The translations under genes were made by a program, and so were the position numbers. Below the pieces are notes generated by a model. The model did not search any database. It worked only from the letters and a program-made list of their open reading frames with translations, and had not been told where the DNA came from. 64,000 bases of DNA, taken from positions 1,244,396 to 1,308,395 of the forward strand of contig OY744607.1 in assembly GCA_963556255.1 (NCBI GenBank). The letters run 5' to 3'. The DNA comes from Allolobophora icterica (Eukaryota > Annelida > Clitellata > Crassiclitellata > Lumbricidae). Below, piece after piece: positions 15,001 to 28,277 of the stretch. The first letter of the stretch is position 1. Each line of letters begins with the position of its first letter.

Positions 15001-18000
15001 TCTTAGTGGCAGTAGAAACATTCATGGCACTTGAACTCTTCCCAGTGCCAACCGATGCAACTGCAGTGGATCCTGAAGTGTATTTGTCTGAAGAAGTATA
15101 AACTCCACTAACACTTGAACTCTCCATAGTTTCAGCAGATGCAACTGAAGTGATTCCCAAGGTGTGCTTCTCGAAAGCAGAAGAAAATTTACTGTCACTT
15201 GAGCTTTGCATAGAGCCACGAGGCACAACTGAAGTTGATCCTAAAGTCGTTTTCTTGGTAGCAGAAAAAAATTTACCGGGACCTAAAAAGATTGCAGCTG
15301 GCATCCTCGTCCATTTTTTCGTGGCAGTAGCAGAAAATTTCCAGTTGGTGGAACTCATTTTAGTGTCAACTGATGCAAATCGAGTGGATCCTGAACTGTG
15401 TTTGTCAATGGAAGTAAAAACTACACCGCCACTTGAACTCTCCCCAGTGCCAACAGCTGAAATTGAAGTGGATCCCAAAGTCGTGTTCTTTGCAGCAGTA
15501 GTAATTTCAATGGCACTTGAACTCTCCCCAGTGCCAATCGACGCAACTGCAGTGGTTCCTGAAGTGTATTTGACCCCAACAGATGTAACTGAAGAGGATC
15601 CTAGAGACGTTATCTTACCAGGAGTAGTAACATCGATGGCACTTGAGCTTTTATTAGTGCTAATAGGTGCAACCGAAGTGGATACCAAAGTCGTGTTCTT
15701 TGCAGTAGAAATTTTAATGGCACTAGAACTCTCCCCAGTGCCAATCGACGCAAATGCAGTGGATCTTGAAGTGTATTTGACCCCAACAGGTGTAACTGAA
15801 GAAGGTCCTGAAGACGTTATCTTACCAGCAGTAGTAACTTCAATGGCACTTGAACTTTTCATAGTGCTAATAGGTGCAACCGAAGTGGATCCCAAAGACG
15901 TGTTCTTTGCAGCAGTAGTAATTTTAATGGCACTTGAACTTTTCATAGTGCTAATAGGAGCAACCGAAGTGGATCCCAAAGTCGTGTTCTTTGCAGCAGA
16001 AATTTCAATGGCACTTGAACTCTCCCCAGTGCCAATCGACGCAACTGCAGTGGATCTTGAAGTGTATTTGACCCCAACAGATGTAACTGAAGAGGACCCT
16101 GGAGACGTTATCTTACCAGCAGTAGTAACATCGATGGCACTTGAGCTTTTATTAGTGCTAATAGGTGCAACCGAAGTGGATCCCAAAGTCGTGTTCTTTG
16201 CAGTAGAAATTTTAATGGCACTTGAACTCTCCCCAGTGCCAATCGACGCAACTGCAGTGGATCTTGAAGTGTATTTGACCCCAACAGGTGTAACTGAAGA
16301 GGGTCCTAAAGACGTTATCTTAGCAGCAGTAGTAACTTTAATGGGACTTGAACTTTTATTAGTGCTAATAGGTGCAACCGAAGTGGATCCCAAAGACGTA
16401 TTCTTTGCAGCAGTAGTAATTTTAATGGCACTTGAACTTTTCATAGTGCTAATAGGAGCAACCGAAGTGGATCCCAAAGTCGTGTTCTTTGCAGTAGAAA
16501 TTTCAATGGCACTTGAACTCTCCCCAGTGCCAATCGACGCAAATGCAGTGGATCCTGAAGTGTATTTGACCCCAACAGGTGTAACTGAAGAAGGTCCTGA
16601 AGACGTTATCTTAGCAGCAGTAGTAACTTCAATGGCACTTGAACTTTTCATAGTGCTAATAGGTGCAACCGAAGTGGATCCCAAAGTCGTGTTCTTTGCA
16701 GTAGAAATATTAATGGCACTAGAACTCTCCCCAGTGCCAATCGACGCAAATGCAGTGGATCCTGAAGTGTATTTGACCCCAACAGGTGTAACTGAAGAAG
16801 GTCCTAAAGACGTTATCTTACCAGCGGTAGTAACTTTAATGGCACTTGAACTTTTCATAGTGCTAATAGGTGCAACCGAAGTGGATCCCAAAGTCGTGTT
16901 CTTTGCAGCAGTAGTAATATTAGTGGCACTTGAACTCTCCCCAGTGCCAATCGACGCAACTGCAGTGGATCCTGAAGTGTATTTGACCCCAACAGGTGTA
17001 AGTGAAGAGGGTCCTAAAGACGTTATCTTACCAGCAGTAGTAACTTTAATGGCACTTGAACTTTTCATAGTGCTAATAGGTGCAACCGAAGTGGATCCCA
17101 AGGTCGTGTTCTTTGCAGCAGTGGAAATATTAATGGCACTTGAACTCTCCCCAGTGCCAATCGACGCAACTGCAGTGGATCCTGAAGTGTATTTGACCCC
17201 AACAGGTGTAACTGAAGAGGGTCCTAGAGACGTTATCTTACCAGCAGTAGTAACATCAATGGCACTTGAGCTTTTCATAGTGCTAATAGGTGCAACCGAA
17301 GTGGATCCCAAAGTCGTGGTCTTTGCAGCAGTAGTAATATTAGTGGCACTTGAACTCTCCCCAGTGCCAATCGACGCAACTGCAGTGGATCCTGAAGTGT
17401 TTTTGACCCCAACAGGTGTAAGTGAAGAGGGTCCTAAAGAGGTTATCTTACCAGCAGTAGTAACTTTAATGGCACTTGAACTTTTCATAGTGCTAATAGG
17501 TGCAACCGAAGTGGATCCCAAGGTCGTGTTCTTTGCAGCAGTAGTAATATTAATGGCACTTGAACTCACCCCAGTGCCAATCGACGCAACTGCAGTGGAT
17601 CCTGAAGTGTATTTGACCCCAACAGGTGTAACAGAAGAGGGTCCTAAAAACGTTATCTTACCAGCAGTCGTATCTTTAATGGCACCTGAACTTTTCACAG
17701 TGCCAACAAGTGCAACGGAAGTGGATTCCAAAGTCGTTTTCTTAGTGGCAGTAGAAACATTCATGGCACTTGAACTCTTCCCAGTGCCAACCGATGCAAC
17801 TGCAGTGGATCCTGAAGTGTATTTTTCTGAAGAAGTATAAACTCCACTAACACTTGAACTCTCCATAGTTTCAGCAGATGCAACTGAAGTGATTCCCAAG
17901 GTGTGCTTCTCGAAAGCAGAAGAAAATTTACTGTCACTTGAGCTTTGCATAGAGCCACGAGGCACAACTGAAGTTGATCCTAAAGTCGTTTTCTTGGTAG

Positions 18001-21000
18001 CAGAAAAAAATTTACCGGGACCTAAAAAGATTGCAGCTGGCATCCTCGTCCATTTTTTCGTGGCAGTAGCAGAAAATTTCCAGTTGGTGGAACTCATTTT
18101 AGTGTCAACTGATGCAAATCGAGTGGATCCTGAACTGTGTTTGTCAATGGAAGTAAAAACTACACCGCCACTTGAACTCTCCCCAGTGCCAACAGCTGAA
18201 ATTGAAGTGGATCCCAAAGTCGTGTTCTTTGCAGCAGTAGTAATTTCAATGGCACTTGAACTCTCCCCAGTGCCAATCGACGCAACTGCAGTGGATCTTG
18301 AAGTGTATTTGACCCCAACAGGTGTAACTGAAGAGGGTCCTAAAGACGTTATCTTACCAGCTGTAGTAACTTCAATGGCACTTGAACTTTTATTAGTGCT
18401 AATACGTGCAACCGAAGTGGATCCCAAAGTCGTGTTCTTTGCAGCAGTAGTAATTTTAATAGCACTTGAACTCTCCCCAGTGCCAATCGACGCAACTGCA
18501 GTGGATCCTGAAGTGTATTTGACCCCAACAGGAGTAACTGAAGTGGATCCCAAAGACGTGTTCTTTGCAGCAGTAGTAATTTTAATGGCACTTGAACTTT
18601 TCATAGTGCTAATAGGAGCAACCGAAGTGGATCCCAAAGTCGTGTTCTTTGCAGTAGAAATTTCAATGGCACTTGAACTCTCCCCAGTGCCAATCGACGC
18701 AACTGCAGTGGTTCCTGAAGTGTATTTGACCCCAACAGATGTAACTGAAGAGGATCCTAGAGACGTTATCTTACCAGCAGTAGTAACATCGATGGCACTT
18801 GAGCTTTTATTAGTGCTAATAGGTGCAACCGAAGTGGATACCAAAGTCGTGTTCTTTGCAGTAGAAATTTTAATGGCACTAGAACTCTCCCCAGTGCCAA
18901 TCGACGCAAATGCAGTGGATCCTGAAGTGTATTTGACCCCAACAGGTGTAACTGAAGTAGGTCCTGAAGACGTTATCTTAGCAGCACTAGTAACATCAAT
19001 GGCACTTGAGCTTTTATTAGTGCTAATAGGTGCAACCGAAGTGGATGCCAAAGTCGTGTTCTTTGCAGTAGAAATTTTAAAGGCACTTGAACTCTCCCCA
19101 GTGACAATCGACGCAACTGCAGTGGTTCCTGAAGTGTATTTGACCCCAACAGATGTAACTGAAGAGGATCCTAGAGACGTTATCTTACCAGCAGTAGTAA
19201 CATCGATGGCACTTGAGCTTTTATTAGTGCTAATAGGTGCAACCGAAGTGGATACCAAAGTCGTGTTCTTTGCAGTAGAAATTTTAATGGCACTTGAACT
19301 CTCCCCAGTGCCAATCGACGCAAGTGCAGTGGATCCTGAAGTGTATTTGACCCCAACAGGTGTAACTGAAGAGGGTCCTAAAGACGTTATCTTAGCAGCA
19401 GTAATAACTTTAATGGCACTTGAACTTTTCATAGTGCTAATAGGTGCAACCGAAGTGGATCCCAAAGTCGTGTTCTTTGCAGCAGTAGTAATATTAGTGG
19501 CACTTGAACTCTCCCCAGTGCCAATCGATGCAACTGCAGTTGATCCTGAAGTGTATCTGACCCCAACAGGTGTAACTGAAGAAGGTCCTAAAGACGTTAT
19601 CTTAGCAGCAGTAGTAACATCGACGGCACTTGAGCTTTTATTAGTGCTAATAGGTGCAACCGAAGTGGATACCAAAGTCGTGTTCTTTGCAGTAGAAATT
19701 TTAATGGCACTTGAACTCTCCCCAGTGCCAATCGACGCAACTGCAGTGGATCTTGAAGTGTATTTGACCCCAACAGGTGTAACTGAAGAGGGTCCTAAAG
19801 ACGTTATCTTACCAGCAGTAGTAACTTTAATGGCACTTGAACTTTTCATAGTGCTAATAGGTGCAACCGAAGTGGATCCCATAGTCGTGTTCTTTGCAGC
19901 AGTAGTAAGTTTCATGACACTGGAACTCTCCCCAGTGCCAACCGATGCGACTGCAGTGGATCCTGAAGTGTATTTGTCTGAAGAAGTATAAACTCCACTA
20001 ACACTTGAACTCTCCATAGTTTCAGGATATGCAATTCGAGTGGATCCTAAAGACGTTTTCTTGGCAGCAGTAGTCACTTTAATGGCACTTGAACTTTTCT
20101 TAGTGCTAACAGGTGCAACTGAAGTGGATCCAAACGTGACTTTCTTTGCCGCAGTAGTAACTTTAATGGCACTTGAACTCTCCCCAGTGCCAATCGATGC
20201 AACTGAAGTGGATCCCGATGTGTATTTGTCTAAAGGAATATCAACTCCACTCTCACTTGGACTCTCTTTAGTTTCTGCAGATGCAACTCGAGTGGATCCT
20301 GAAGTCTGCTTGTCTGCGGAAGTAGAAAGTCCACTGTCACTGAAATTCTCCTTAGTGCCAGAAGTTGTAACCGAAGTGGATCCTAAAGACGACTTCTTGG
20401 CCGCAGTAGTAACTTTAGCGACAATTGAAGTTTTCTTAGTGCTAACAGGTGCAAATGAAGTGGATCCAAAAGTCAATTTCTTTGCAGGAGTAGTAACTTT
20501 CATGGCACTTGAACTCTCCCCAGAGCCAATCGATGCAACTGGAGTGGATCCTGAAGTGTATTTGTCTAAAGGAATGTCAACTCCACTCTCACTTGGACTC
20601 TCTTTAGTTTCTGCTGATGCAATTCGAATGGATCCTGAAGTCTGCGTATCTGGGGAAGTAAAAAGGTCACTGTCACTTGAACTCTCCCTGGTGCCAACAT
20701 GTGCAACTGAAGTGGATCCTGAAGTGTGTTTCTCGACAGCAGTTGAAATTTCACTAGCACTTGAACTCTCCTCAGTTTCCGATTCACTAGCGTTTACTTC
20801 TGGTTCAGTAGTTTCGACTTTACTCATAGATACACTAAATTCCTCAGACGTAGTTTTGAACTCAATTTCAGTAGCACTTGAGGATCGGGAAGTTTGAACT
20901 TCAGGGCTCGTTATAATAAATTTACTTGAAGTACCTGTGTGCTCCATTTTACTAACATTTACTTCCTGTGCATTAGTTTCGACTTTGGTCCTAGAAACAC

Positions 21001-24000
21001 TAAATTCCCCAGACGTAGTTTTGAACTCAATTACACTAGCACTTGAGGATGGAGTAGTTTGAACTTCAGGGCTCGTTGTAATAAATTCACTTGATGTACC
21101 TGTGTGCTCCATTTTACTGACATTTACTTCTGATGCAGTAGTTTCGAGTTTGCTCATAGACACACTAAATTCCTCAGAAGTTGTTTCGTATTCAATTTCA
21201 GTAGCACCTGAGGATGGAGTAGTTTCAACTTCAGGGCTCGTTGCAATAAATTCACTTGAAAAACTTGTTTGCTCCATTTTACTAACATTTACTTCTGGTG
21301 CAGTAGTTTCGACTTTGCTCTTAGAAACACTAAATTCCTCAGACGTAGTTTTGAACTCAATTTCAGTAGCAACTGAAGATGGAGTAGTTTTAACTTCAGG
21401 GCTCGTTGCAATAAATTCACTTGAAGTACCTGCTTTCTCCATTTTACTGACATTTACTTCTGGTGCAGTAGTTTCGACTTTGCTCATAGACACACTAAAT
21501 TCCTCAGACGTAGTTTTGAACTCAATTTCAGTAGCAACTGAAGATGGAGTAGTTTTAACTTCAGGGCTCGTTGCAATAAATTCACTTGAAGTGCCTGTTT
21601 TCTCCATTTTACCAACATTTACTTCTGGTGCAGTAGTTTCGACTTTGCTCATAGAAATACTAAATTCCTCAGACGTAGTTTTGAACTCAATTTCAGTAGC
21701 ACTTGAGGATGGAGTAGTTTCAACTTCAGGGCTCGTTGCAATAAATTCACTTGAAGTACCTGCTTTCTCCATTTTACTGACATTTACTTCTGGTGCAGTA
21801 GTTTTGACTTTGCTTTTAGAAATACTAAATTCCTCAGACGTAGTTTTGAACTCAATTTCAGTAGCACTTGAGGATGGAGTAGTTTCAACTTCAGGGCTCG
21901 TTGCAATAAATTCACTTGAAGTACCTGCTTTCTCCATTTTACTGACATTTACTTCTGGTGCAGTAGTTTCGACTTTGCTCATAGACACACTAAATTCCTC
22001 AGACGTAGTTTTGAACTCAATTTCAGTAGCAACTGAGGATGGAGTAGTTTTAACTTCAGGGCTCGTTGCAATAAATTCACTTGAAGTACCTGTTTTCTCC
22101 ATTTTACTAACGTTTACTTCTGGTGCAGCAGTTTCGACTTTGCTCATAGAAATACTAAATTCCTCAGACGTAGTTTTGAACTCTATTTCAGTAGCACTTG
22201 ACGATGGAGTAGTTTCAACTTCAGAGCTCGTTGCAATAAATTCACTTGAAGTGCCTGTTTTCTCCATTTTACTAACATTTACTTCTGGTGCAGTAGTTTC
22301 GACTTTGCTCATAGAAACACTAAACTCTTCAGACGCAGTTTTGAACTTAATTTCAGTAGCACTTGAGGATGGAGTAGTTTCAACTTCAGGGCTCGTTGCA
22401 ATAAATTCACTTGAAGTGCCTGTTTTCTCCATTTTACTAACATTTACTTCTGGTGCAGTAGTTTCGACTTTGCTCATAGAAATACTAAATTCCTCAGACG
22501 TAGTTTTGAACTCAATTTCAGTAGCACTTGACAGTGGAGTAGTTTCAACTTCAGGGCTCGTTGCAATAAATTCACTTGACGTACCTGTTTTCTCCATTTT
22601 ACTAACATTTACTTCTGGTGCAGTAGTTTCGACTTTGCTCTTAGAAATACTAAATTCCTCAGACGTAGTTTTGAACTCAATTTCAGTAGCACTTGAGGAT
22701 GGAGTAGTTTCAACTTCAGGGCTCGTTGCAATAAATTCACTTGAAGTACCTGCTTTCTCCATTTTACTGACATTTACTTCTGGTGCAGTAGTTTCGACTT
22801 TGCTTTTAGAAATACTAAATTCCTCAGACGTAGTTTTGAACTCAATTTCAGTAGCACTTGAGGATGGAGTAGTTTCAACTTCAGGGCTCGTTGCAATAAA
22901 TTCACTTGAAGTACCTGCTTTCTCCATTTTACTGACATTTACTTCTGGTGCAGTAGTTTCGACTTCGCTCATAGAAACATTAAATTCTTCAGAAGTTGTT
23001 CTGTACTCAATTTCAGTAGCATTTGAGTATGGAGTAGTTTCAACTTCAGGGCTCGTTGCATTAAATTCAATTGAAGTAGTTCTATACTCCGATTCACTAA
23101 CATTTACTTCTGGTGCAGTAGTTTCGACTTTGCTCATAGACACACTAAATTCCTCAGACGTAGTTTTGAACTCAATTTCAGTAGCAACTGAGGATGGAGT
23201 AGTTTTAACTTCAGGGCTCGTTGCAATAAATTCACTTGAAGTACCTGTTTTCTCCATTTTACTAACGTTTACTTCTGGTGCAGTAGTTTCGACTTTGCTC
23301 ATAGAAATACTAAATTCCTCAGACGTAGTTTTGAACTCTATTTCAGTAGCACTTGACGATGGAGTAGTTTCAACTTCAGAGCTCGTTGCAATAAATTCAC
23401 TTGAAGTGCCTGTTTTCTCCATTTTACTAACATTTACTTCTGGTGCAGTAGTTTCAACTTCGCTCATAAAAACACTAAATTCCTCAGAAGTTGTTTTGTA
23501 CTCAATTTCAGTAGCATTTGAGTATTGAGTAGTTTCAACTTTAGGGCCCGTTGCAGTAAATTCAATTAAAGTAGTTCTATACTCCGATTCACTAACATTT
23601 ACTTCTGGTGCAGTAGTTTCAACTTCACTGCTAGAAACACTAAATTCCTCAGATGTAGTTTTGAACTCAATTTCAGTAGCATTTGAGTATAGGGTAGTTT
23701 TAACTTCAAAGGCTGTTGTACTAAATTCACTCGAAGTAGTTCTATACCCTGTTTCAGTAACATTTACTTTTGGTGAAGTAGTTTCAATTTCACTGCTAGA
23801 AAGACTGACTTTCTCAGTCGTAGTTTTAAACTCAATTTCAGTAGCATTTGAGTATGGAGTAGTTTCAACTTCAAGGCCCGTTGCATTAAATTCAATTAAA
23901 GAAGTACTATACTCCGATTCACTAACATTTACTTCTGGTGCAGTAGTTTCGACTTCACTGCTAGAAACACTAAATTCTTCAGATGTAGTTTTGAACTCAA

Positions 24001-27000
24001 TTTCAGTAGCATTTGAGTATGGAGTAGTTTCAAATTCAGGGCCTGTTGTATTAAATTCACTTGAAGTAGTTCTATACTCCGATTCACTAACATTTACTTC
24101 TGTTGCAGAAGTTTCAATTTCAGTAGCATTTGAGTATGGAGTAGTTTCAAATTCAGGGCCTGTTGCATTAAATTCACTTGACGTAGTTCTATACTCCGAT
24201 TCACTAACATTTACTTCTGTTACAGAAGTTTCAATTTCAGTAGCATTTGCGTATACAGTAGTTTCAACTTCAGGGCCTGTTGCATTAAATTCACTTGATG
24301 TAGTTCTATACTCCGATTCACTAACATTTACTTCTGTTACAGAAGTTTCAATTTCAGTAGCATTTGAGTATTGAGTAGTTTCAACTTCAGGGCCTGTTGC
24401 ATTAAATTCACTTGATGTAGTTCTATGCTCCGTTTCACTAACATTAACTTCTGGTGCAGTAGTTTCAACTTCACTGCTAGAAACACTAAATTCCTCAGAT
24501 GTAGTTTTGAACTCAATTTCAGTAGCATTTGAGTATAGGGTAGTTTTAACTTCAAAGGCTGTTGTACTAAATTCACTCGAAGTAGTTCTATACCCTGTTT
24601 CAGTAACATTTACTTTTGGTGAAGTAGTTTCAATTTCACTGCTAGAAAGACTGACTTTCTCAGTCGTAGTTTTAAACTCAATTTCAGTAGCATTTGAGTA
24701 TGGAGTAGTTTCAACTTCAAGGCCCGTTGCATTAAATTCAATTAAAGAAGTACTATACTCCGATTCACTAACATTTACTTCTGGTGCAGAAGTTTCGACT
24801 TCACTGCTAGAAACACTAAATTCCTCAGATATAGTTTTGAACTCAATTTCAGTAGCATTTGAGTATGGAGAAGTTTCAACTTCAGGGCCTGTTGCATTAA
24901 ATTCACTTGATGTAGTTCTATACTCCGATTCACTAACATTTACTTCTGTTGCAGAAGTTTCAATTTCAGTAGCATTTGAGTATGTAGTAGTTTCAACTTC
25001 AGGCCCTGTTGCATTAAATTCACTTGATGTAGTTCTATATTCCGATTCACTAGCATTTACTTCTGTTGCAGAAGTTTCAATTTCAGTAGCATTTGAGTAT
25101 GGAGTAGTTTCAACTTCAGGGCCTGTTGCATTAAATTCACTTGATGTAGTTCTATACTCCGATTCACTAACATTTACTTCTGTTGCAGAAGTTTCAATTT
25201 CAGTAGCATTTGAGTATGTAGTAGTTTCAACTTCAGGCCCTGTTGCATTAAATTCACTTGATGTAGTTCTATATTCCGATTCACTAGCATTTACTTCTGT
25301 TGCAGAAGTTTCAATTTCAGTAGCATTTGAGTATGGAGTAGTTTCAACTTCAGGGCCTGTTGCATTAAATTCACTTGATGTAGTTCTATACTCCGATTCA
25401 CTAACATTTACTTCTGTTGCAGAAGTTTCAATTTCAGTAGCATTTGAGTATGTAGTAGTTTCAACTTCAGGCCCTGTTGCATTAAATTCACTTGATGTAG
25501 TTCTATACTCAGATTCACTAACATTTACTTCTGTTGCAGAAGTTTCAATTTCAGTAGCATTTGAGTATGTAGTAGTTTCAACTTCAGGGCCTGTTGCATT
25601 AAATTCACTTGATGTAGTTCTATATTCCGATTCACTAACATTTACTTCTGTTGCAGAAGTTTCAATTTCAGTAGCATTTGAGTATGGAGTAGTTTCAACT
25701 TCAGGGCCTGTTGCATTAAATTCACTTGATGTAGTTCTATACTCCGATTCACTAACATTTACTTCTGTTGCAGAAGTTTCAATTTCAGTAGCATTTGAGT
25801 ATGTAGTAGTTTCAACTTCAGGCCCTGTTGCATTAAATTCACTTGATGTAGTTCTATACTCCGATTCACTAACATTTACTTCTGTTACAGAAGTTTCAAT
25901 TTCAGTAGCATTTGAGTATTGAGTAGTTTCAACTTCAGGGCCTGTTGCATTAAATTCACTTGATGTAGTTCTATACTCCGTTTCACTAACATTTACTTCT
26001 AGTGCAGTAGTTTCGACTTCACTGCTAGAAACACTAAATTCCTCAGATGTAGTTTTAAACTCAATTTCAGTAGCATTTGAGTATGGAGTAGTTTCAAATT
26101 CTGGGCCTGTTGCATTAAGTTCACTTGAAGTAGTTCTATACTTCAATTCAGTAACATTTCCTTCTGTTGAAGTAGTTTCAATTTCAGTAGCATTTGAGTA
26201 TGGAGTAGTTTCAAATTCAGGGCCTGTTGCATTAAATTCACTTGATGTAGTTCTATACTCCGATTCACTAACATTTCCTTCTGTTGCAGAAGTTTCAATT
26301 TCAGTAGCATTTGAGTATGTAGTAGTTTCAACTGCAGGCCCTGTTGCATTAAATTCACTTGATGTAGTTCTATACTCCGATTCACTAACATTTCCTTCTG
26401 TTGAAGTAGTTTCAATTTCAGTAGCATTTGAGTATGTAGTAGTTTCAACTGCAGGCCCTGTTGCATTAAATTCACTTGATGTAGTTCTATACTCCGATTC
26501 ACTAACATTTACTTCTGTTGCAGAAGTTTCAATGGTAGTAGCATTTAGGTATAGAGTAGTTTCAACTTCAAGGCCTGTTGTATCAAATTCAATTGAAGTA
26601 GTTCTATACTCTGTTTCAGTAACATTCACTTCTGGCGAAGTAGTTTCAATTTCACTGCTAGAAACACTAAATTCCTCAGACGTAGTTTTAAACTCAATTT
26701 CAGTAGCATTTGAGTATGGAGTAGTTTCAAATTCTGGGCCTGTTGCATTAAGTTCACTTGAAGTAGTTCTATACTTCAATTCAGTAACATTTCCTTCTGT
26801 TGAAGTAGTTTCAATTTCAGTAGCATTTGAGTATGGAATAGTTTCAACTTCAGGGCCTGTTGCATTAAATTCACTTGACGTAGTTCTATACTCCGATTCA
26901 CTAACATTTACTTCTGTTACAGAAGTTTCAATTTCAGTAGCATTTGAATATACAGTAGTTTCAACTTCAGGGCCTGTTGTATTAAATTCACTTGATGTAG

Positions 27001-27777
27001 TTCTATACTCCGTTTCACTAACATTTACTTCTGGTGCAGTAGTTTCGACTTCACTGCTAGAAACACTAAATTCCTCAGATGTAGTTTTGAACTCAATTTC
27101 AGTAGCATTTGAGTATGGAATAGTTTCAAACTCAGCACCGGTAGCATTAAATTCGCTTGAAATTGTACTAACCGCAATTTCAGTAGCATTTACTTTAGGC
27201 GGAGTGATTTCAATGTCTGTTTTAGTAGCACTAGATTCAGCTGGTGTAGTTTTAAACTCTGTGGCATTTGCTTGTGTCTTCAGTGAAGCAGTATCCTCAA
27301 CTTTGCTCAAAGTACTTTCAAACTCCCCAGAAGTAGCATTTAAACTACTTGAAGTAGTTTTGATAGGAATAGCAGTAACTTCACTGACCGCTCCACTTAT
27401 TACGCTCGAAGAAGTTTTTCCTCCAGCACCAGTGTCACTAAATTCACTGGTAACTTCTGTTGCAACTGTTACATGCTCCGTTGCACCAGTTAAACCTTCA
27501 GTAGGTTCTCGACCAGTTACTTCGTAACCAGTTACGCTCACGGCAGTGTGTTCCGTAACGGCTGAAAATTGGTCACTGGCAGTCTCCGTTGGACCATGTT
27601 CAGTTTCTGCTGCGGTATATTCGCTGCCACCAGTTGTTCCTTGGACGTCAGTGGCGGTCACGTAATGGGTTGTGTCGTTTTCTGGTTGACTGCTGGAGAT
27701 GTTTTGCCTTTCCCAAGGTACTGTGGTTGACCTAAGGCTAGGACGCATGCCAGCACTACTAATACGTGACGTAGATG
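1..27777 (-). CDS. Giant gene exon 14: uninterrupted 27.8-kb mucin-like Ser/Thr repeat exon (partial)
   Basis: The acceptor CTTTTAG at 27784-27778 enters in phase 1, completing Thr with exon 13. The frame then runs to base 1, about 9,258 codons. I read it through the start, the end, every repeat class and the unusual variants and met no stop. Positions 27777 to about 27160 are non-repetitive Ser/Thr/Glu-rich sequence; then come 39-, 55- and 42+28-residue repeats. About 35-40% of residues are Ser or Thr, there is no Cys in the repeats, and many N-x-S/T sequons occur (KNTTLG, SNATEIE, VNVSESE). This suits a heavily glycosylated extended stalk. The plus strand is also open over long parts but is stopped at fixed points of the repeat. 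Confidence 0.88.
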
Positions 27778-28193
27778 CTAAAAGATCCAAGAACACAACA
27801 CTCGGCTATATTTATTCACTGACGTCAAAATTAATATACAGTCTCAATTCATACAGTCAAAATGCAACATAGTCTTATACAGACTTCTATAACGCTGTTA
27901 CCATAATCATGATCATTATCACCATTATCATCACCATCATGACCATGATTATGATAACCACCAACACCACAATTGTATCCCTATGTATATGTAACATGAC
28001 AGTAAATAAAATTTCCTTTGTAAGTAGCAAAAGTGTTAGAATGCACATCCTAACGCTGGGTCAATTGTGACCATTCAGATTCACTATTTCTGCCACCATC
28101 ACCATCATCACCTTCTTTTTTTCTAATTCATCACGATCATCACCATCATCATAATCATCATAATCATCATCGTCGTCATCATCATCAGTATCG

Positions 28194-28277
<84 letters not shown>

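Larger units (their letters stand above)
1..20000 (-). repeat. 210-bp dimeric coding tandem repeat (126 + 84 bp)
   Basis: The basic unit is a dimer of 42 residues (sense: SSSAIKVTTAGKITSLGPSS and onward) and 28 residues (SSSAINITTAAKNTTLGSTS and onward). Both begin SSSAI and are clearly related. An 81-bp form of the short unit, with one codon deleted, is common. Dimers, isolated short units and partial units are shuffled, giving on the order of 90-100 dimer equivalents. All indels are multiples of three. Confidence 0.87.

Noticed and set aside
4108..17967. Repeated 68-codon minus-strand frames at the cassettes
   Set aside because: They are in a different minus frame from the one joined to the REJ-like exon and simply recur with each cassette.
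3..27527. Long plus-strand frames (up to 2,558 codons) as hydrophobic repeat proteins
   Set aside because: They have stops at fixed cassette positions, no signal of a real start, and no in-phase exons. The opposite strand is open throughout and splices in phase to recognisable domains.
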